Assembly (NCBI GenBank): GCA_019112625.1
Contig: DXIW01000060.1
Span: 1 to 64,000 of the forward strand
Source of the DNA: Candidatus Acutalibacter stercorigallinarum
GTDB taxonomy: Bacteria; Bacillota; Clostridia; Oscillospirales; Acutalibacteraceae
DNA: 64,000 bases
Direction: 5' to 3'
Shown here: positions 39,060 to 47,759 of the stretch, one piece after another
How positions within the stretch are numbered: position 1 is the first letter of the stretch
Layout: every line of letters starts with the position of its first letter
Notes under the pieces: generated by a model
What the model saw: the letters and a program-made list of their open reading frames with translations, nothing else
Databases searched by the model: none
What the model was told of the DNA's origin: nothing
Translations under genes and position numbers: made by a program

Positions 39060-40187
39060 CTATGCGGCGCCGCCCAGGGCCAGGAACAGCCCGAACAGCA
39101 ACGCCAGGAACACCACGTTCCCCAGGGTGAACCACCCGAAGTACCGCCCCCGCAGCTGGGGGTACTCCTTTGCCACCAGCTTGTAGGAGATGAGGCTTGC
39201 CATGGAGGCGATGAGGGTCCCCAGACCGCCCAGGTTGCAGCCCACGATGAGCCCCTGCCAGTGGCTGGTAAAGCCGGAGAGCAGCAGCGCCGCGGGCACG
39301 TTGCTGATGACCTGGCTGGTGAGGATGGACACCAGCTCCACCCGGCCCTCCAGGATGGAGGCCAGGAAGTTTTGCACCGCGGCCAGCTGGGAGATGTTCC
39401 CCACAAAGAGGAAGAAGGCCACAAAGGTGCCCAGCAGGGAGTAGTCAATGGCGGCCAGCACCTGCCTGTCGTAAAACAGGAGGAACAGGGCGGCGATGAG
39501 GGCGATCACCGGGGCGGGCAGCACCTTGAACACCCCCAGCAGGCAAAGGCCGAACCCCGCGCCGTAGCAGAGCAGGTCCCGGGGTTTGCCCAGCCCGGCG
39601 GACAGGTCCACCGCGGCGATGGGCGCGGGCTTCAGCAGCAGGATGGACACCGCCAGCAGCAGGGCCGATGCCAGCACATAGGGGAGCAGCAGCCCGCAGA
39701 AGGGGCCGAACCCCAGGCCGGACTGGTTATAAAGGTACAGGTTTTGGGGGTTGCCCATGGGGGTGAGCATGCTGCCCAGGTTGGCGGCGATGGTCTGCAG
39801 CACCACCTGGGGAACCAGCAGCCGCTCCTGCCCGGCCATGCGGAGAATGGTGATGCCGAAGGGCACAAAGGCGATGAGGGACACGTCGTTGGTGATGACC
39901 ATGCTGCACACAAAGGGCAAAAACACCAGCAGGAACACCAGGGTGCGGGTGGAGCGGATGCGTCCCAGCAGCAGGCTTGCCAGGTAGACGAAGAAATTTG
40001 CCTTCTGCAGGCCCTGCATCACCGCCATAAGGCCGAAGAGCAGGGCCAGGGTGTTCCAGTCGATATAGGTGAGGTAGGCGGCGCTGGGGGGCGACAAAAA
40101 GCAGGACGCCGCCGCCAGCAGGGCGGCGACGCACAGCACCACCTCTTTTTTGAAAAACGATAGGCATTTTCTGCACAGCGCCGCCAT
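39060..40187 (-). CDS. SLC13/ArsB-type anion permease
   Basis: A 375-residue membrane protein of the ion-transporter superfamily (CitMHS/ArsB/NhaD-like) with about ten helices. Two half-repeats are visible: MVITNDVSLIAFVPFG with LTPMGNPQNLYLY, and LTSQVISNVPAALLLSGF with VGCNLGGLGTLIASMASLIS. The re-entrant NPQN and SNVPA elements mark the substrate site. The substrate could be a dicarboxylate, arsenite or sodium/proton, not decidable here. The ATG at 40187 was chosen because it gives a short basic start; the ribosome site is weak (GAGAGAGGGG), so the start is uncertain. Confidence 0.85.
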   Translation of the reverse strand: MAALCRKCLSFFKKEVVLCVAALLAAASCFLSPPSAAYLTYIDWNTLALLFGLMAVMQGLQKANFFVYLASLLLGRIRSTRTLVFLLVFLPFVCSMVITNDVSLIAFVPFGITILRMAGQERLLVPQVVLQTIAANLGSMLTPMGNPQNLYLYNQSGLGFGPFCGLLLPYVLASALLLAVSILLLKPAPIAAVDLSAGLGKPRDLLCYGAGFGLCLLGVFKVLPAPVIALIAALFLLFYDRQVLAAIDYSLLGTFVAFFLFVGNISQLAAVQNFLASILEGRVELVSILTSQVISNVPAALLLSGFTSHWQGLIVGCNLGGLGTLIASMASLISYKLVAKEYPQLRGRYFGWFTLGNVVFLALLFGLFLALGGAA

Positions 40188-40415
40188 CCCGCAGCCCCTC
40201 TCTCTGTAAGTGTGATGGGAAACCTTAGCTATTGTAGCGGGGAACGGCCCGGCTGTCAATAGGCGGGGGGCTTTCCGCGAAAACCGGCCCGGTTTTAGGG
40301 GAAAAGAGGCTGTTCCGCCGGGGAAAACCGTGGTATAATGCAGGTAAGCCCCGGCCGGGCGGGAAAGCGGTCCTTCCGCCAGGGGCCGGGCAACAGAGAA
40401 GTGAGGGGAAAGAAC

Positions 40416-41930
40416 ATGAGCGGTAGAAAGAGAGCAAAAGACAGCGAGCTTGGAAAGGAGATCGGCGCACAGATCGGGAAAAGCCTTCTGATGCTGGTGG
40501 GCCTGGCGGTGGCGGCCTGGCTGGTGAAGTGGCAGTATGGAAACATTTTAGAGGGGGTCTACGTCCCCATCCTCGCCCCCATCATCGGCAGCGCGGTACT
40601 GTTGGGCATCGCGATCGTGATGATCGCCCGTTCCCCCAACCAACTCCTCAGTGCCGTTACCTGCTTTGGGTTTTCCGCGGGCTCTATTTTCCTGCTGTAC
40701 GCCTGCTTTACCCACGACGCCCCTTGGGAGACTTTGGGCGCCATCTGGCTGGGCGGCGCAGGGTGGGGCTGCATCTTCCAGCCCACGCTGAATGACCGCT
40801 TTTTCCTGCGGCTGGTGGCGACGGTGTCCATGCTGGCCACCTACGTGGTGTTTTTCGGGGCGTGGCTGCTGCTGATCCCCAACATCATCACCGGCTGGCA
40901 GGCGGATATGGGGGACGGCGGCCTGGCCAACATCTTTGGCGCCGTGGTGTATGCTGCCATCAAAGTCGTGGCCCTTGGGGTAGGCGGCGTGGTCATTTTC
41001 TTTTGGTCACGGTTTTTCAGCATGTTCATAGTCTGTTACTTGCACACGGGTCTTGGCCCCCGGATCAAGGTGGGGAACCGGTCTTACCGGGTGCCCCGGA
41101 CCATGCGCTGGGCCTACACCGCCGCCCAGACCTACGACTACTTGGCGGGCAAGCGCACAGGCAAGGTGTACGAAAGCGTCCTCTATACCCGCTGCGCGGA
41201 CCTGGCCTACGAGGAATTTCAGAATCGGAGCAAGGTGGAAAGAGACAGCGGGAAATATTTTATCGCGGAGAAGCAGCCCTTGGATTGTTTCAAGGTGGCT
41301 CTCTTTTTCGAGGCAGCCAGCAGCCTTTACGCAAAGAAAGGTGACATCTCCCGGGCCAGGGATTATGCGGAGATGAGGCTGGAAATCTTTAAGAATGGGT
41401 ACGTCTCCCGTTCTGCCTATGACCTCTGCCAGGCTATGGAGAGCCGGCAGAAGTACCAGGACGGCAGAAAGGTGGACCCGGCGGCCGAGGCGAAGCTCAT
41501 GGCTCAGTGGGAGGAGTGGAAGAAAGAGGAAGCCCAGGACCATGCGGAGTATGAACGGGAGCTCCGGGAGGAGAAGCTCCGCCGGCAGGCGATGCACGAG
41601 GAGAGCCTGCGGGAGGTCGCTGCGCAACGATACGAGGAGGATGACGATGACGACGAGGAGGAGGTTTACACCTGGAACGGCTCCTCGAAGGACAGCTCTT
41701 CCCAGGACAGCTCTTCCAGCGACCCATGGGCCGGGCACAAGGCCGAACACGACCTGACCCGGATGCCCAATATCATCTACGACAGCTCCAACAACCGGTG
41801 GCAAAAGAGCTGGGGCAGCGGGGACCATGTGACCTACCACAACGACCAGGGCCAGGAGGTCACCATCTACTCCGGCCAGGTGTCGGGCTCCAGCGCCCAG
41901 ACCTCTGCCGGGCATTTCCACTGGTATTGA
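40416..41930 (+). CDS. Unknown membrane protein with acidic/serine-rich tail
   Basis: A 504-residue protein of unrecognised family. The first 220 residues have about six or seven membrane helices (LLMLVGLAVAAWLV, LAPIIGSAVLLGIAIVMI, LVATVSMLATYVVFFGAW, KVVALGVGGVVIFFW). A soluble region follows with helical, TPR-like stretches (FEAASSLYAKKGDISRARDYAEM). Then come a charged coiled-coil (QDHAEYERELREEKLRRQ), an acidic run of about ten Asp/Glu, a Ser-rich segment and a glycine/tyrosine-containing tail. A TATAAT at 40334-40339 is the likely -10 region. GAGGGGAA lies before the ATG. Monocistronic. Confidence 0.8.
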   Translation: MSGRKRAKDSELGKEIGAQIGKSLLMLVGLAVAAWLVKWQYGNILEGVYVPILAPIIGSAVLLGIAIVMIARSPNQLLSAVTCFGFSAGSIFLLYACFTHDAPWETLGAIWLGGAGWGCIFQPTLNDRFFLRLVATVSMLATYVVFFGAWLLLIPNIITGWQADMGDGGLANIFGAVVYAAIKVVALGVGGVVIFFWSRFFSMFIVCYLHTGLGPRIKVGNRSYRVPRTMRWAYTAAQTYDYLAGKRTGKVYESVLYTRCADLAYEEFQNRSKVERDSGKYFIAEKQPLDCFKVALFFEAASSLYAKKGDISRARDYAEMRLEIFKNGYVSRSAYDLCQAMESRQKYQDGRKVDPAAEAKLMAQWEEWKKEEAQDHAEYERELREEKLRRQAMHEESLREVAAQRYEEDDDDDEEEVYTWNGSSKDSSSQDSSSSDPWAGHKAEHDLTRMPNIIYDSSNNRWQKSWGSGDHVTYHNDQGQEVTIYSGQVSGSSAQTSAGHFHWY

Positions 41931-41970
41931 GTGGGCGGGCTATCACAAGATCGCAAAAAATATGGGAAAA

Positions 41971-42012
41971 GGCCGGGGGCGCTGCGGGCGCTCCCGGCCC
42001 TTCTGTTTTCTC
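41971..42012. terminator. Bidirectional terminator between convergent genes
   Basis: GGCCGGGGGCGC pairs with GCGCTCCCGGCC (one bulge), followed by CTTCTGTTTT on the plus strand and preceded by CCCATATTTTTT-complement As on the left. It serves the unknown membrane protein gene and the converging peptidase gene. Confidence 0.75.
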
Positions 42013-42017
42013 TGGCT

Positions 42018-43091
42018 TCAGCCAATGACCTGCCAGTGCTTGTCCACCTGGTTGAGCACCTCGCAGCCCTCTTTGGTGACCAGCACCAGGTCCTCCACCC
42101 GTACCCCCATCTCCCCGGGCAGGTAGACGCCGGGCTCGATGGAGAACACCATGCCCTCCTGGGCCAGGGCGGTGGCGGCGCTGCTCACGTCGCCCTGCTC
42201 GTGGTCCGTCCGGCCGATGAAGTGCCCCAGCCGGTGGGTGAAGTACTCCCCGTACCCCGCCTGGGCGATCACGTCCCGGGCGGCCTTGTCCAGCTCGCAC
42301 AGGGGCACCCCGGGGCGGACCAGGGCCTCGGCGGTCTCGTTGGCCTGGCGCACAATGTCGTGGATGGCCGCGTGCTTCTCCGAGACCTGCTTGCAGAAAT
42401 AGGTGCGGGTCATGTCGGAGCAGTAGCCCTCTTTCCTGCCGCCGATGTCCAGCACAATGCAGTCCCCGGCCTGCAGCACCGTGTCGTCGGGCATGTGGTG
42501 GGGGTCGGCGGCGTTGGCCCCAAAGGACACGATGGGCGGGAAGGACTGCGCCTCACAGCCCAGGTCCTGGTACTGGGCCCGCAGGTAGTCGGCCACCTGG
42601 CGCTCGGTCATGCCCTCCCGGATGTAGGCCGCGGCCCGGCGCATGGCCTCGTCGTTTAAGCGGGAGTTCATCCGCATCAGCTCCTGCTCCTTCTCGTCCT
42701 TGCGGGCCCGCACGCTGTCCACGCAGTCGCTGGCGAGCACGCAAGGGGTGCCGGGCAGGCGCTCCATCAGGGGCAGCAGGAACCGGGCGGTCCACTCCTT
42801 GTCGATGCCCAGGGGCTCCCCGGCCTGGACCCGCTGGGCGATGAGGCCCACGGCGTCGTCGGTGTCGGTGAACCACACCTGCTCGATGGGGGTCTCCGGC
42901 ACGGTGAAGAGCTTGTTCAAAAAGAAAATGTGGTGGCCGTCGGCCTGCAGGTACAGGGCGAACAGCCGCTCCATAGGCTCTACGTACACCCCGGTCAGAT
43001 AGTCGATGCTCTGGGGGTCGCAGACGATTATCTGGGTAAGGCCCCGGTCCTGCATGGCCTGCAGCACCCGGCCGATCCGTTCCATTTCCAT
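42018..43091 (-). CDS. M24-family Xaa-Pro peptidase
   Basis: A 357-residue creatinase/prolidase-fold metallopeptidase. The N-terminal domain (VCDPQSIDYLTGVYVEPMERL) precedes the pita-bread domain. The metal ligands are visible: D in VLDIGG, D in YCSDMTRTYF, H in THRLGHFIG, E in SIEPGVYLP and E in VRVEDLVLV. It should remove N-terminal residues ahead of proline from short peptides in the cytoplasm. Single gene, converging on the upstream unknown membrane protein gene. Confidence 0.93.
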   Translation of the reverse strand: MEMERIGRVLQAMQDRGLTQIIVCDPQSIDYLTGVYVEPMERLFALYLQADGHHIFFLNKLFTVPETPIEQVWFTDTDDAVGLIAQRVQAGEPLGIDKEWTARFLLPLMERLPGTPCVLASDCVDSVRARKDEKEQELMRMNSRLNDEAMRRAAAYIREGMTERQVADYLRAQYQDLGCEAQSFPPIVSFGANAADPHHMPDDTVLQAGDCIVLDIGGRKEGYCSDMTRTYFCKQVSEKHAAIHDIVRQANETAEALVRPGVPLCELDKAARDVIAQAGYGEYFTHRLGHFIGRTDHEQGDVSSAATALAQEGMVFSIEPGVYLPGEMGVRVEDLVLVTKEGCEVLNQVDKHWQVIG

Positions 43092-43191
43092 GGCGTTTTC
43101 CTCCCAACAGGCGATTTTTTCACCTCAAATTTTAGCACGCTGCCAGGGTGCTTTGCAAGTGGTTTGTGCAGGGCACGTGGCCGCCTGCGCA

Positions 43192-43222
43192 AAACCGGCG
43201 TGGCAGAACACCACGCCGGTTT
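43192..43222 (-). terminator. Hairpin terminator after the Ord-like gene
   Basis: A perfect 12-bp stem AAACCGGCGTGG/CCACGCCGGTTT with a 7-nt loop, 32 bp past the stop of the dehydrogenase gene. The U-tract is short (TTTTG). Confidence 0.7.
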
Positions 43223-43254
43223 CGCGAAGGGACTTTCTCAGTGGGAAAAGTGGA

Positions 43255-44280
43255 TCACAGATGGTACTCCATGGGGTAGGTCAGGTAGCAGTGGGGCTCC
43301 AGCTGGTCGCAGGTGACGTAGCCGGCGGGGGCGTTCAGCAGGCTGGGGATGCGGTTGACGATGGTGGCGCAGGTGTGCTCCACGGTGGCGGGCTTCACCA
43401 CGTGGAACTCGGTGTTGGGCTCGCCGGTGATCCACCAGTCGCACTGGTCGCCGTCGTCAGGGCCGTAGACCTTGCCGATGGTCTCCTCCTCGATGGTGAT
43501 GCCCTGCATGGTCTCGATGGTGACCACGGCGCTCATGCCGATGCAGTTGCCGGCCTTGATGGTCTTGCCCAGGGTGGAGCTCTCCACGTCGTGGTCTACG
43601 ATAGTGGGCACGTGCTTCTGGGTGATGGACTTGATGGTGAGGCCCAGCTTGCTGCAGATGGCCTCGCTGGCGTTCCAGGCGTAAGAGGGCTCAAACTCCG
43701 CGGGATGGGCGATCTTCTGCTCGAATTCCTCGGGGGTCAGGTCGCAGCCGTGGGCCTGGGCCAGGGCCAGACCGTAATCCTCCACGTTGTAGCTGTAGGC
43801 GCCCTTGATCTTCTCGATCTTGTTGCAGCCGCTGGCCACCATGGCCACCATGTTGATCCAGAAGATGTCCTGCATGCCGGAGCCGGTGATGGTGCAGTTG
43901 TTCTCCTTGGCCAGGGCGTCCAGCTTGTTGATCTGGGCGGCGGAGGTGGTCCAGGGGTAGATGGCCTCTTCGCAGGTGGTGATGACGTTGATGCCCCGGG
44001 AGACGCACTTCTCCACATGGTCGTAGATGTCGCCGATGAAGCTGAACAGGGTGACGATGGCCACGTCGGCGTCGCACTCGTCCAGGACCTTGTCGGCGTC
44101 GTTGGAGATGATAACGCCAGTCTTGAGGCCCAAGCCGGCGTAGTCGCCTACGTCCATGCCCACCACGTCGGGGTTCACGTCGATGGCGCCCACGATCTGG
44201 GCGCCGTGCTCGTAGAGATAGCGCAGGGTGTACTTGGCCATTTTGCCGCATCCGTACTGGACGACTCTGATTTTTTCCAT
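43255..44280 (-). CDS. NAD(P)-dependent amine dehydrogenase, 2,4-diaminopentanoate dehydrogenase-like
   Basis: A 341-residue protein of the Ord/DapB-like family. The Rossmann loop [13 protein letters not shown] is followed by [44 protein letters not shown] and [12 protein letters not shown], all strongly like 2,4-diaminopentanoate dehydrogenase of ornithine-fermenting clostridia. That enzyme oxidatively deaminates 2,4-diaminopentanoate. The partner ornithine aminomutase genes are not in the window, so a different diamine substrate is possible. The ATG at 44280 has AAGGAGG 9 bp upstream. A MerR-family gene lies immediately upstream on the same strand. Confidence 0.85.
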   Translation of the reverse strand: MEKIRVVQYGCGKMAKYTLRYLYEHGAQIVGAIDVNPDVVGMDVGDYAGLGLKTGVIISNDADKVLDECDADVAIVTLFSFIGDIYDHVEKCVSRGINVITTCEEAIYPWTTSAAQINKLDALAKENNCTITGSGMQDIFWINMVAMVASGCNKIEKIKGAYSYNVEDYGLALAQAHGCDLTPEEFEQKIAHPAEFEPSYAWNASEAICSKLGLTIKSITQKHVPTIVDHDVESSTLGKTIKAGNCIGMSAVVTIETMQGITIEEETIGKVYGPDDGDQCDWWITGEPNTEFHVVKPATVEHTCATIVNRIPSLLNAPAGYVTCDQLEPHCYLTYPMEYHL

Positions 44281-44418
44281 AACATACATCCTCCTTACAG
44301 GGAATAGAGTGGGAAGGGCAGCGCCAAAGGGCAAAGCCCTTGTTAGTTCTGTCCCCAGTGTAAACCCTCATGCGGCGGGAGGGTCAAGAGGAATTGTGAA
44401 ATTTTTGGCAAAAAGTTT

Positions 44419-45270
44419 TCAGGAGCCCTTCTGAAAGGTCACCGGCACCTGCAGGCGCATGAACATGGCCCGGGGGTCGTTGTCGAACACGTGGAAGCCG
44501 GTGAGCACCTCGCAGATGTAGTCCCCGGCGATGTGGTAGTTGTTTTTCCGGCAGTAGTCCCGCAGCTGCCTGGCGTAGTGCACCTCCTCGTCGTAGTTGT
44601 CCAGGTAGACGCAGGCGTACATGCCGCTCTCCACCACCTGGTAGGCCGCGGCGTCGTCCTGGTCCCGGCGGCTGGTGAAGATGAAGATGCGGCCGGCCAC
44701 GAACCGCTCTTCCTCAAAATCCCCCTGGGCGATGGAGGTGCCGATGTTGTAGGAGTGAATCTGTTGGAAGCCCTTGTCCTCCAGCCGCAGGCGCAGGTCC
44801 CGCAAGAGCCGCTCGTAGCTGTGGATGTCGTCGCTGTAGAAGTTGTCGGCGCAGGGCACGCCCCACACGTACCGCCGGTCGATGTATTCCAGGGAGAAGG
44901 TGCCCGTCACCGGGGATTTGCGGTACCGCTCGATGGAGAGGATGGCCCGCTCCACCGCGTCGTGCTGGGCTTTCAGGTCCCGCATCTGTTGGTGGATCTG
45001 CTCGTTTTTCTGGCTTAAAATCTCCTCGATGAGGGACATGTCCTCCTGCTCCAGGGCGTCCCGGATCTGGGAGAGGCTCATGCCCAGCTCCTTCATGTAG
45101 ACGATCATGTCCAGCCGGGCATTCTGGTCGATGTGGTAATAGCGGTAGCCGGTCTGGGGGTCGGTGTACCGGGGTTTTAACAGGCCCTTCTCGTCGTACA
45201 GCCGCAGGGTGGAGATGGAGACCCGGTTGAGGGCCGCCATCTTCCCGATGGGGAGCAGTTCTTCTTGCAC
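44419..45270 (-). CDS. MerR-family regulator with GyrI-like effector domain
   Basis: A 283-residue BmrR-type regulator. The N-terminal winged HTH reads IGKMAALNRVSISTLRLYDEKGLLKP and DPQTGYRYYHIDQ. A coiled-coil dimer helix follows (residues 85-120), then a GyrI-like effector-binding domain. The start is GTG at 45270 with AGGAGG 6 bp upstream. A dyad directly in front of the ribosome site suggests autoregulation. The downstream dehydrogenase gene, 138 bp away, may be a target. The ligand is unknown, but the family often senses aromatic or cationic compounds. Confidence 0.88.
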   Translation of the reverse strand: MQEELLPIGKMAALNRVSISTLRLYDEKGLLKPRYTDPQTGYRYYHIDQNARLDMIVYMKELGMSLSQIRDALEQEDMSLIEEILSQKNEQIHQQMRDLKAQHDAVERAILSIERYRKSPVTGTFSLEYIDRRYVWGVPCADNFYSDDIHSYERLLRDLRLRLEDKGFQQIHSYNIGTSIAQGDFEEERFVAGRIFIFTSRRDQDDAAAYQVVESGMYACVYLDNYDEEVHYARQLRDYCRKNNYHIAGDYICEVLTGFHVFDNDPRAMFMRLQVPVTFQKGS

Positions 45271-45282
45271 AGGTATCCCTCC

Positions 45283-45332
45283 TAAACTCTCTTCTTGGTT
45301 TAGAGTTTACAGGAGTTTTTGGAAAATGGCAA
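45283..45332 (-). promoter_or_regulatory. Promoter and dyad operator of the merR gene
   Basis: TTGCCA (45327-45332), a 17-bp spacer and TAAACT (45304-45309) on the minus strand. The dyad TAAACTCT-n11-AGAGTTTA (45283-45309) overlaps the -10 box and ends at the ribosome binding site. It is a likely MerR-protein operator used for autoregulation. Confidence 0.6.
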
Positions 45333-45392
45333 GGGGGAGGGGGACGGTTTTTCAAAGTGAGGCGTGGCCGCTCCAATCCCGCAAAAATTTCT

Positions 45393-45421
45393 TAGACTTT
45401 AAGCAAGAAATATGTTATACT
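45393..45421 (+). promoter_or_regulatory. Promoter of the XRE-regulator gene
   Basis: TAGACT, a 17-bp spacer and TATACT, 33 bp upstream of the ATG at 45455. Confidence 0.55.
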
Positions 45422-45454
45422 GGAAAGCGGATTTTAGAGGAAGGCGGTGAGCAG

Positions 45455-45676
45455 ATGGCGGGCAAAAGCAAGTACACTTTTGAAAGCAAAATCCATGTGT
45501 ACAGGGCAACCAAGCGGATGACACAGCAGGAACTTGCCGATTTAGTCGGTGTGTCCCGCCAGACCATCATGCAGCTTGAAAGGAATCGTTACAATCCTTC
45601 TATGCTCTTGGCATTTAGCATAGCGAAGGTCTTTGATGTAACGATTGAAGATTTGTTTGATTTCCGGGAGGCATAG
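45455..45676 (+). CDS. Small XRE-family HTH regulator
   Basis: A 73-residue protein that is nearly all HTH: MTQQELADLVGVSRQTIMQLERNRYNPS, then AFSIAKVFDVTIEDLF. Such minimal regulators are usually paired with a small membrane protein, as here (next gene starts 3 bp after the stop). AGGAAGG lies upstream of the ATG. The gene and its two downstream neighbours are clearly AT-richer than the flanking chromosome, suggesting horizontal acquisition. Confidence 0.88.
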   Translation: MAGKSKYTFESKIHVYRATKRMTQQELADLVGVSRQTIMQLERNRYNPSMLLAFSIAKVFDVTIEDLFDFREA

Positions 45677-45679
45677 AAA

Positions 45680-46030
45680 ATGGAGGGCTTATTCTATTTC
45701 CTGTTGTCTGATCGTCAGGTAACTTTTGTTAACATGGTTATTGGTGTGTTGCTGTTCATAGTGCTTTTGTTTCTTTTCTTTTGTAAGAGCAGCCGGGATG
45801 AACGGGGTCGGAAAATCATCGGAAAAGCAAGTATTGTGGCACTGATCTGCTTTGGAATTTGCGCTACGCTATTCAGCCACTATATGCAGCACATTGCTAC
45901 ACAGCAAACACCTGCTGGAGAGGCTCTTGTACTGGACGCATTTTTAGCTGTAAACGCTGTTCAGCTTATCTTCAATATTACCGTGGTTGTCGAGATAGTA
46001 GGAATCCTTATTTTAAGACGCAGAGAGTGA
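45680..46030 (+). CDS. Small membrane protein (DUF2178-like)
   Basis: A 116-residue protein with three predicted helices (VIGVLLFIVLLFLFF, ASIVALICFGICATLF, LIFNITVVVEIVGILIL). Between helices 1 and 2, SSRDERGRKIIGKA resembles the DERxxxIxxKA pattern of DUF2178-type partners of small XRE regulators. It starts 3 bp after the regulator's stop and is followed by a terminator, so the two form one transcription unit. The regulator may respond through this protein, but no mechanism is known. Confidence 0.7.
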   Translation: MEGLFYFLLSDRQVTFVNMVIGVLLFIVLLFLFFCKSSRDERGRKIIGKASIVALICFGICATLFSHYMQHIATQQTPAGEALVLDAFLAVNAVQLIFNITVVVEIVGILILRRRE

Positions 46031-46052
46031 TCCGTCGTATTGTCAATATAGG

Positions 46053-46079
46053 TAGCCGCCTTTGGCGGCTATTTATTTT
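46053..46079 (+). terminator. Terminator after the XRE/membrane-protein pair
   Basis: A perfect 8-bp stem TAGCCGCC/GGCGGCTA with a TTT loop, followed by TTTATTTT. Confidence 0.85.
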
Positions 46080-46099
46080 CGCTTAAATGCAAGAAATAC

Positions 46100-46128
46100 T
46101 TGACATTAAGAACGGAATACTATATACT
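46100..46128 (+). promoter_or_regulatory. Promoter of the DUF3267 gene
   Basis: Consensus TTGACA, a 17-bp spacer and TATACT, 40 bp upstream of the ATG. Confidence 0.75.
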
Positions 46129-46168
46129 GTATGCGTGGAGATAAACGCTCTAAACCGGAGGTGTCATT

Positions 46169-46762
46169 ATGAAACCAAAAAAAGAAAACGAAGATTTTAA
46201 CAGGTTACAAGCCGGCTTAAAGGCAAGTGGATACAGAGAAAGAGATGTTACCATCTCGTCTGGCAAAGCTATGATTTTAGGGGTCGTTTGCGCCCTTCCG
46301 TTCATCATAATTTTGGGCTTACTATATCGCTTCCTACTGATTGAAAGAGCGCATTTATCAGAAGTCGGTGGGCTTTCATTTTACATCATGTTTATCGCCA
46401 TCATTGTTATATCAGTCGTGATCCATGAACTCCTGCACGGTGTCGGCTGGGCGATTTCAAGCGGTCAAGGCTGGAAGGTTGTTCGGTTTAATATCAACGC
46501 AATGATGCCAAGTTGCGCTTGTAAAGTGGCCTTAGAAAAGAAGTCGTACTTGATTGGAGTTTTGGCACCCTTTGTAGTATTAGGGTGCGGCAGCATACTG
46601 TTTGTTTTCGTATATCCTGGCACGGTATCTCTGCTGACCATGATGGTTAATTTTGTTGCCGCGGGAGCGGATCTGCTTATTGCCTTTCATGTATTAAAAG
46701 AAGGCAACTGCTTAATTGCCGACCATCCAACAGCGGCCGGTTATATAGCGTATTACAAGTAA
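46169..46762 (+). CDS. DUF3267 putative membrane metalloprotease
   Basis: A 197-residue membrane protein. A charged N-terminus precedes four predicted helices. The second helix contains VIHELLHGVGW, an HExxH zinc-protease motif typical of DUF3267. NCLIADHPTAAGYI at the C-terminus is also family-like. Substrates of the family are unknown. AAACCGGAGG lies before the ATG. It has its own promoter and belongs to the AT-richer island with the XRE regulator pair. Confidence 0.82.
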   Translation: MKPKKENEDFNRLQAGLKASGYRERDVTISSGKAMILGVVCALPFIIILGLLYRFLLIERAHLSEVGGLSFYIMFIAIIVISVVIHELLHGVGWAISSGQGWKVVRFNINAMMPSCACKVALEKKSYLIGVLAPFVVLGCGSILFVFVYPGTVSLLTMMVNFVAAGADLLIAFHVLKEGNCLIADHPTAAGYIAYYK

Positions 46763-46854
46763 TGTGTTAGAAAATAACAAAAGCCAGCCGAGCCGGCCGG
46801 CGGTTGAGCGGAACGGCGCATACGCGCTGCCCGTCTTTGCTGATAGGGGAAAGG

Positions 46855-47236
46855 GGAACAGGCAGGGCATCGAGCCCTGCCTGTTCCTGGTTGCAGGAGG
46901 GCGGGAGTTGCCCCGAGGGCAGCTCTCGATTTGAACCTACGGTCTCGCCTGCCGCCTTGGGTGCTGCTCCCCAGCGGGGAGCGCCCAGCACCGACCGAGG
47001 CGGGAGCCGAGACCGGCGCCTGGACGGTCGCCACTGGCGACCAGGCCCCTTCGGGTTATGAGGGGTGGTTAGTCATGACATACAGCCCTGTTAGACCCTA
47101 TGTGGGGGTGTTGGCTGGCGGTTGCGGCGGGGGTTGCCCCGCATAGGGGTGGCTGTTCCACTGGCTGGTGCACGGTTTTGGGTCAGGGTATGGGTCAGAG
47201 ATTGGGTCAACTCCCGCGGCGCAAAAATTGCGCCGC
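46855..47236. other. Hairpin-rich non-coding region, possible element remnant
   Basis: Several strong hairpins lie in sequence with no convincing gene. A perfect 14-bp stem runs 46855-46868/46874-46887. GCTCCCC/GGGGAGC and GGTCGCC/GGCGACC follow. CCCTATGTGGGG (47096-47107) pairs with CCCCGCATAGGG (47137-47148), one mismatch. A perfect 9-bp GCGGCGCAA/TTGCGCCGC stem ends the region (47216-47236). The last one and its flank resemble a segment at 62016-62050 in the right-hand mobile element, so this looks like debris of a related element. Confidence 0.5.
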
Positions 47237-47369
47237 TAAACGAAGAAAAGGGAGGAGAGAAAATGCGCCCTCTCTCTTTGCGAACATGGGGGAGAATCCT
47301 TACGGAAAATGGAGAGATCGTCCCCTTTTTGAACAAACAACCATGTATATCTGTGATCTTTATTCCGAA

Positions 47370-47400
47370 AAACAGCTTTCCGAATCGGAAGGCTGTTTTT
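47370..47400. terminator. Bidirectional terminator-like hairpin
   Basis: AAACAGC-TTTCCGA pairs with CGGAA-GGCTGTTT, with A- and T-runs on either side. It follows a region where no supported gene is seen (46763-47725), so its parent transcript is unknown. Confidence 0.65.
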
Positions 47401-47725
47401 GTATCTGCGCTCGAGAAACCTGATATTATTGACTTTCCGTTTTTTTGCCGCCTTTCTACCTCAGCCCCCTGATAGAACCAGGAGAAAAAGCCTCGGCCAA
47501 AAGCGTTGTGAAAAATGTGTGCAGCAAAAAGGAAATAGAATCGCTTGTTTCGCAAAGTATCCCGAGGCTTCTATGCGCTGCGCTGTATTTGCCGAAATGG
47601 ACTGGGAAGCGAAACAAACTGGTTTACCAGTAGCGACGCCTCTTCCAGGGGGCCAGCGGGCACTGACCTCTCTGGAGTCTGAGCAGACCACTGGTTCACT
47701 AGTGGTTTTATATATTCAAGTTATT

Positions 47726-47759
47726 GACCCCGATGCTATCCGGCATTGGGGTCTTTTTA
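47726..47759 (+). terminator. Terminator-like hairpin
   Basis: GACCCCGATGC pairs with GCATTGGGGTC (one mismatch), followed by TTTTTAT. It lies between the non-coding region and the converging kinase-like gene. The gap 47401-47725 holds no supported gene. Confidence 0.7.

Noticed and set aside
46925-46960. tRNA-like T-arm (GGTTCAAATC on the minus strand)
   Set aside because: The flanking bases do not form a 5-bp T-stem or an acceptor stem, and no anticodon arm is found at the right distance.
47122-47472. 116-codon plus frame after the hairpin region
   Set aside because: It runs through a strong terminator-like hairpin at 47370-47400 and has no recognisable domain. A start at 47263 has a fair ribosome site, but coding is not supported.
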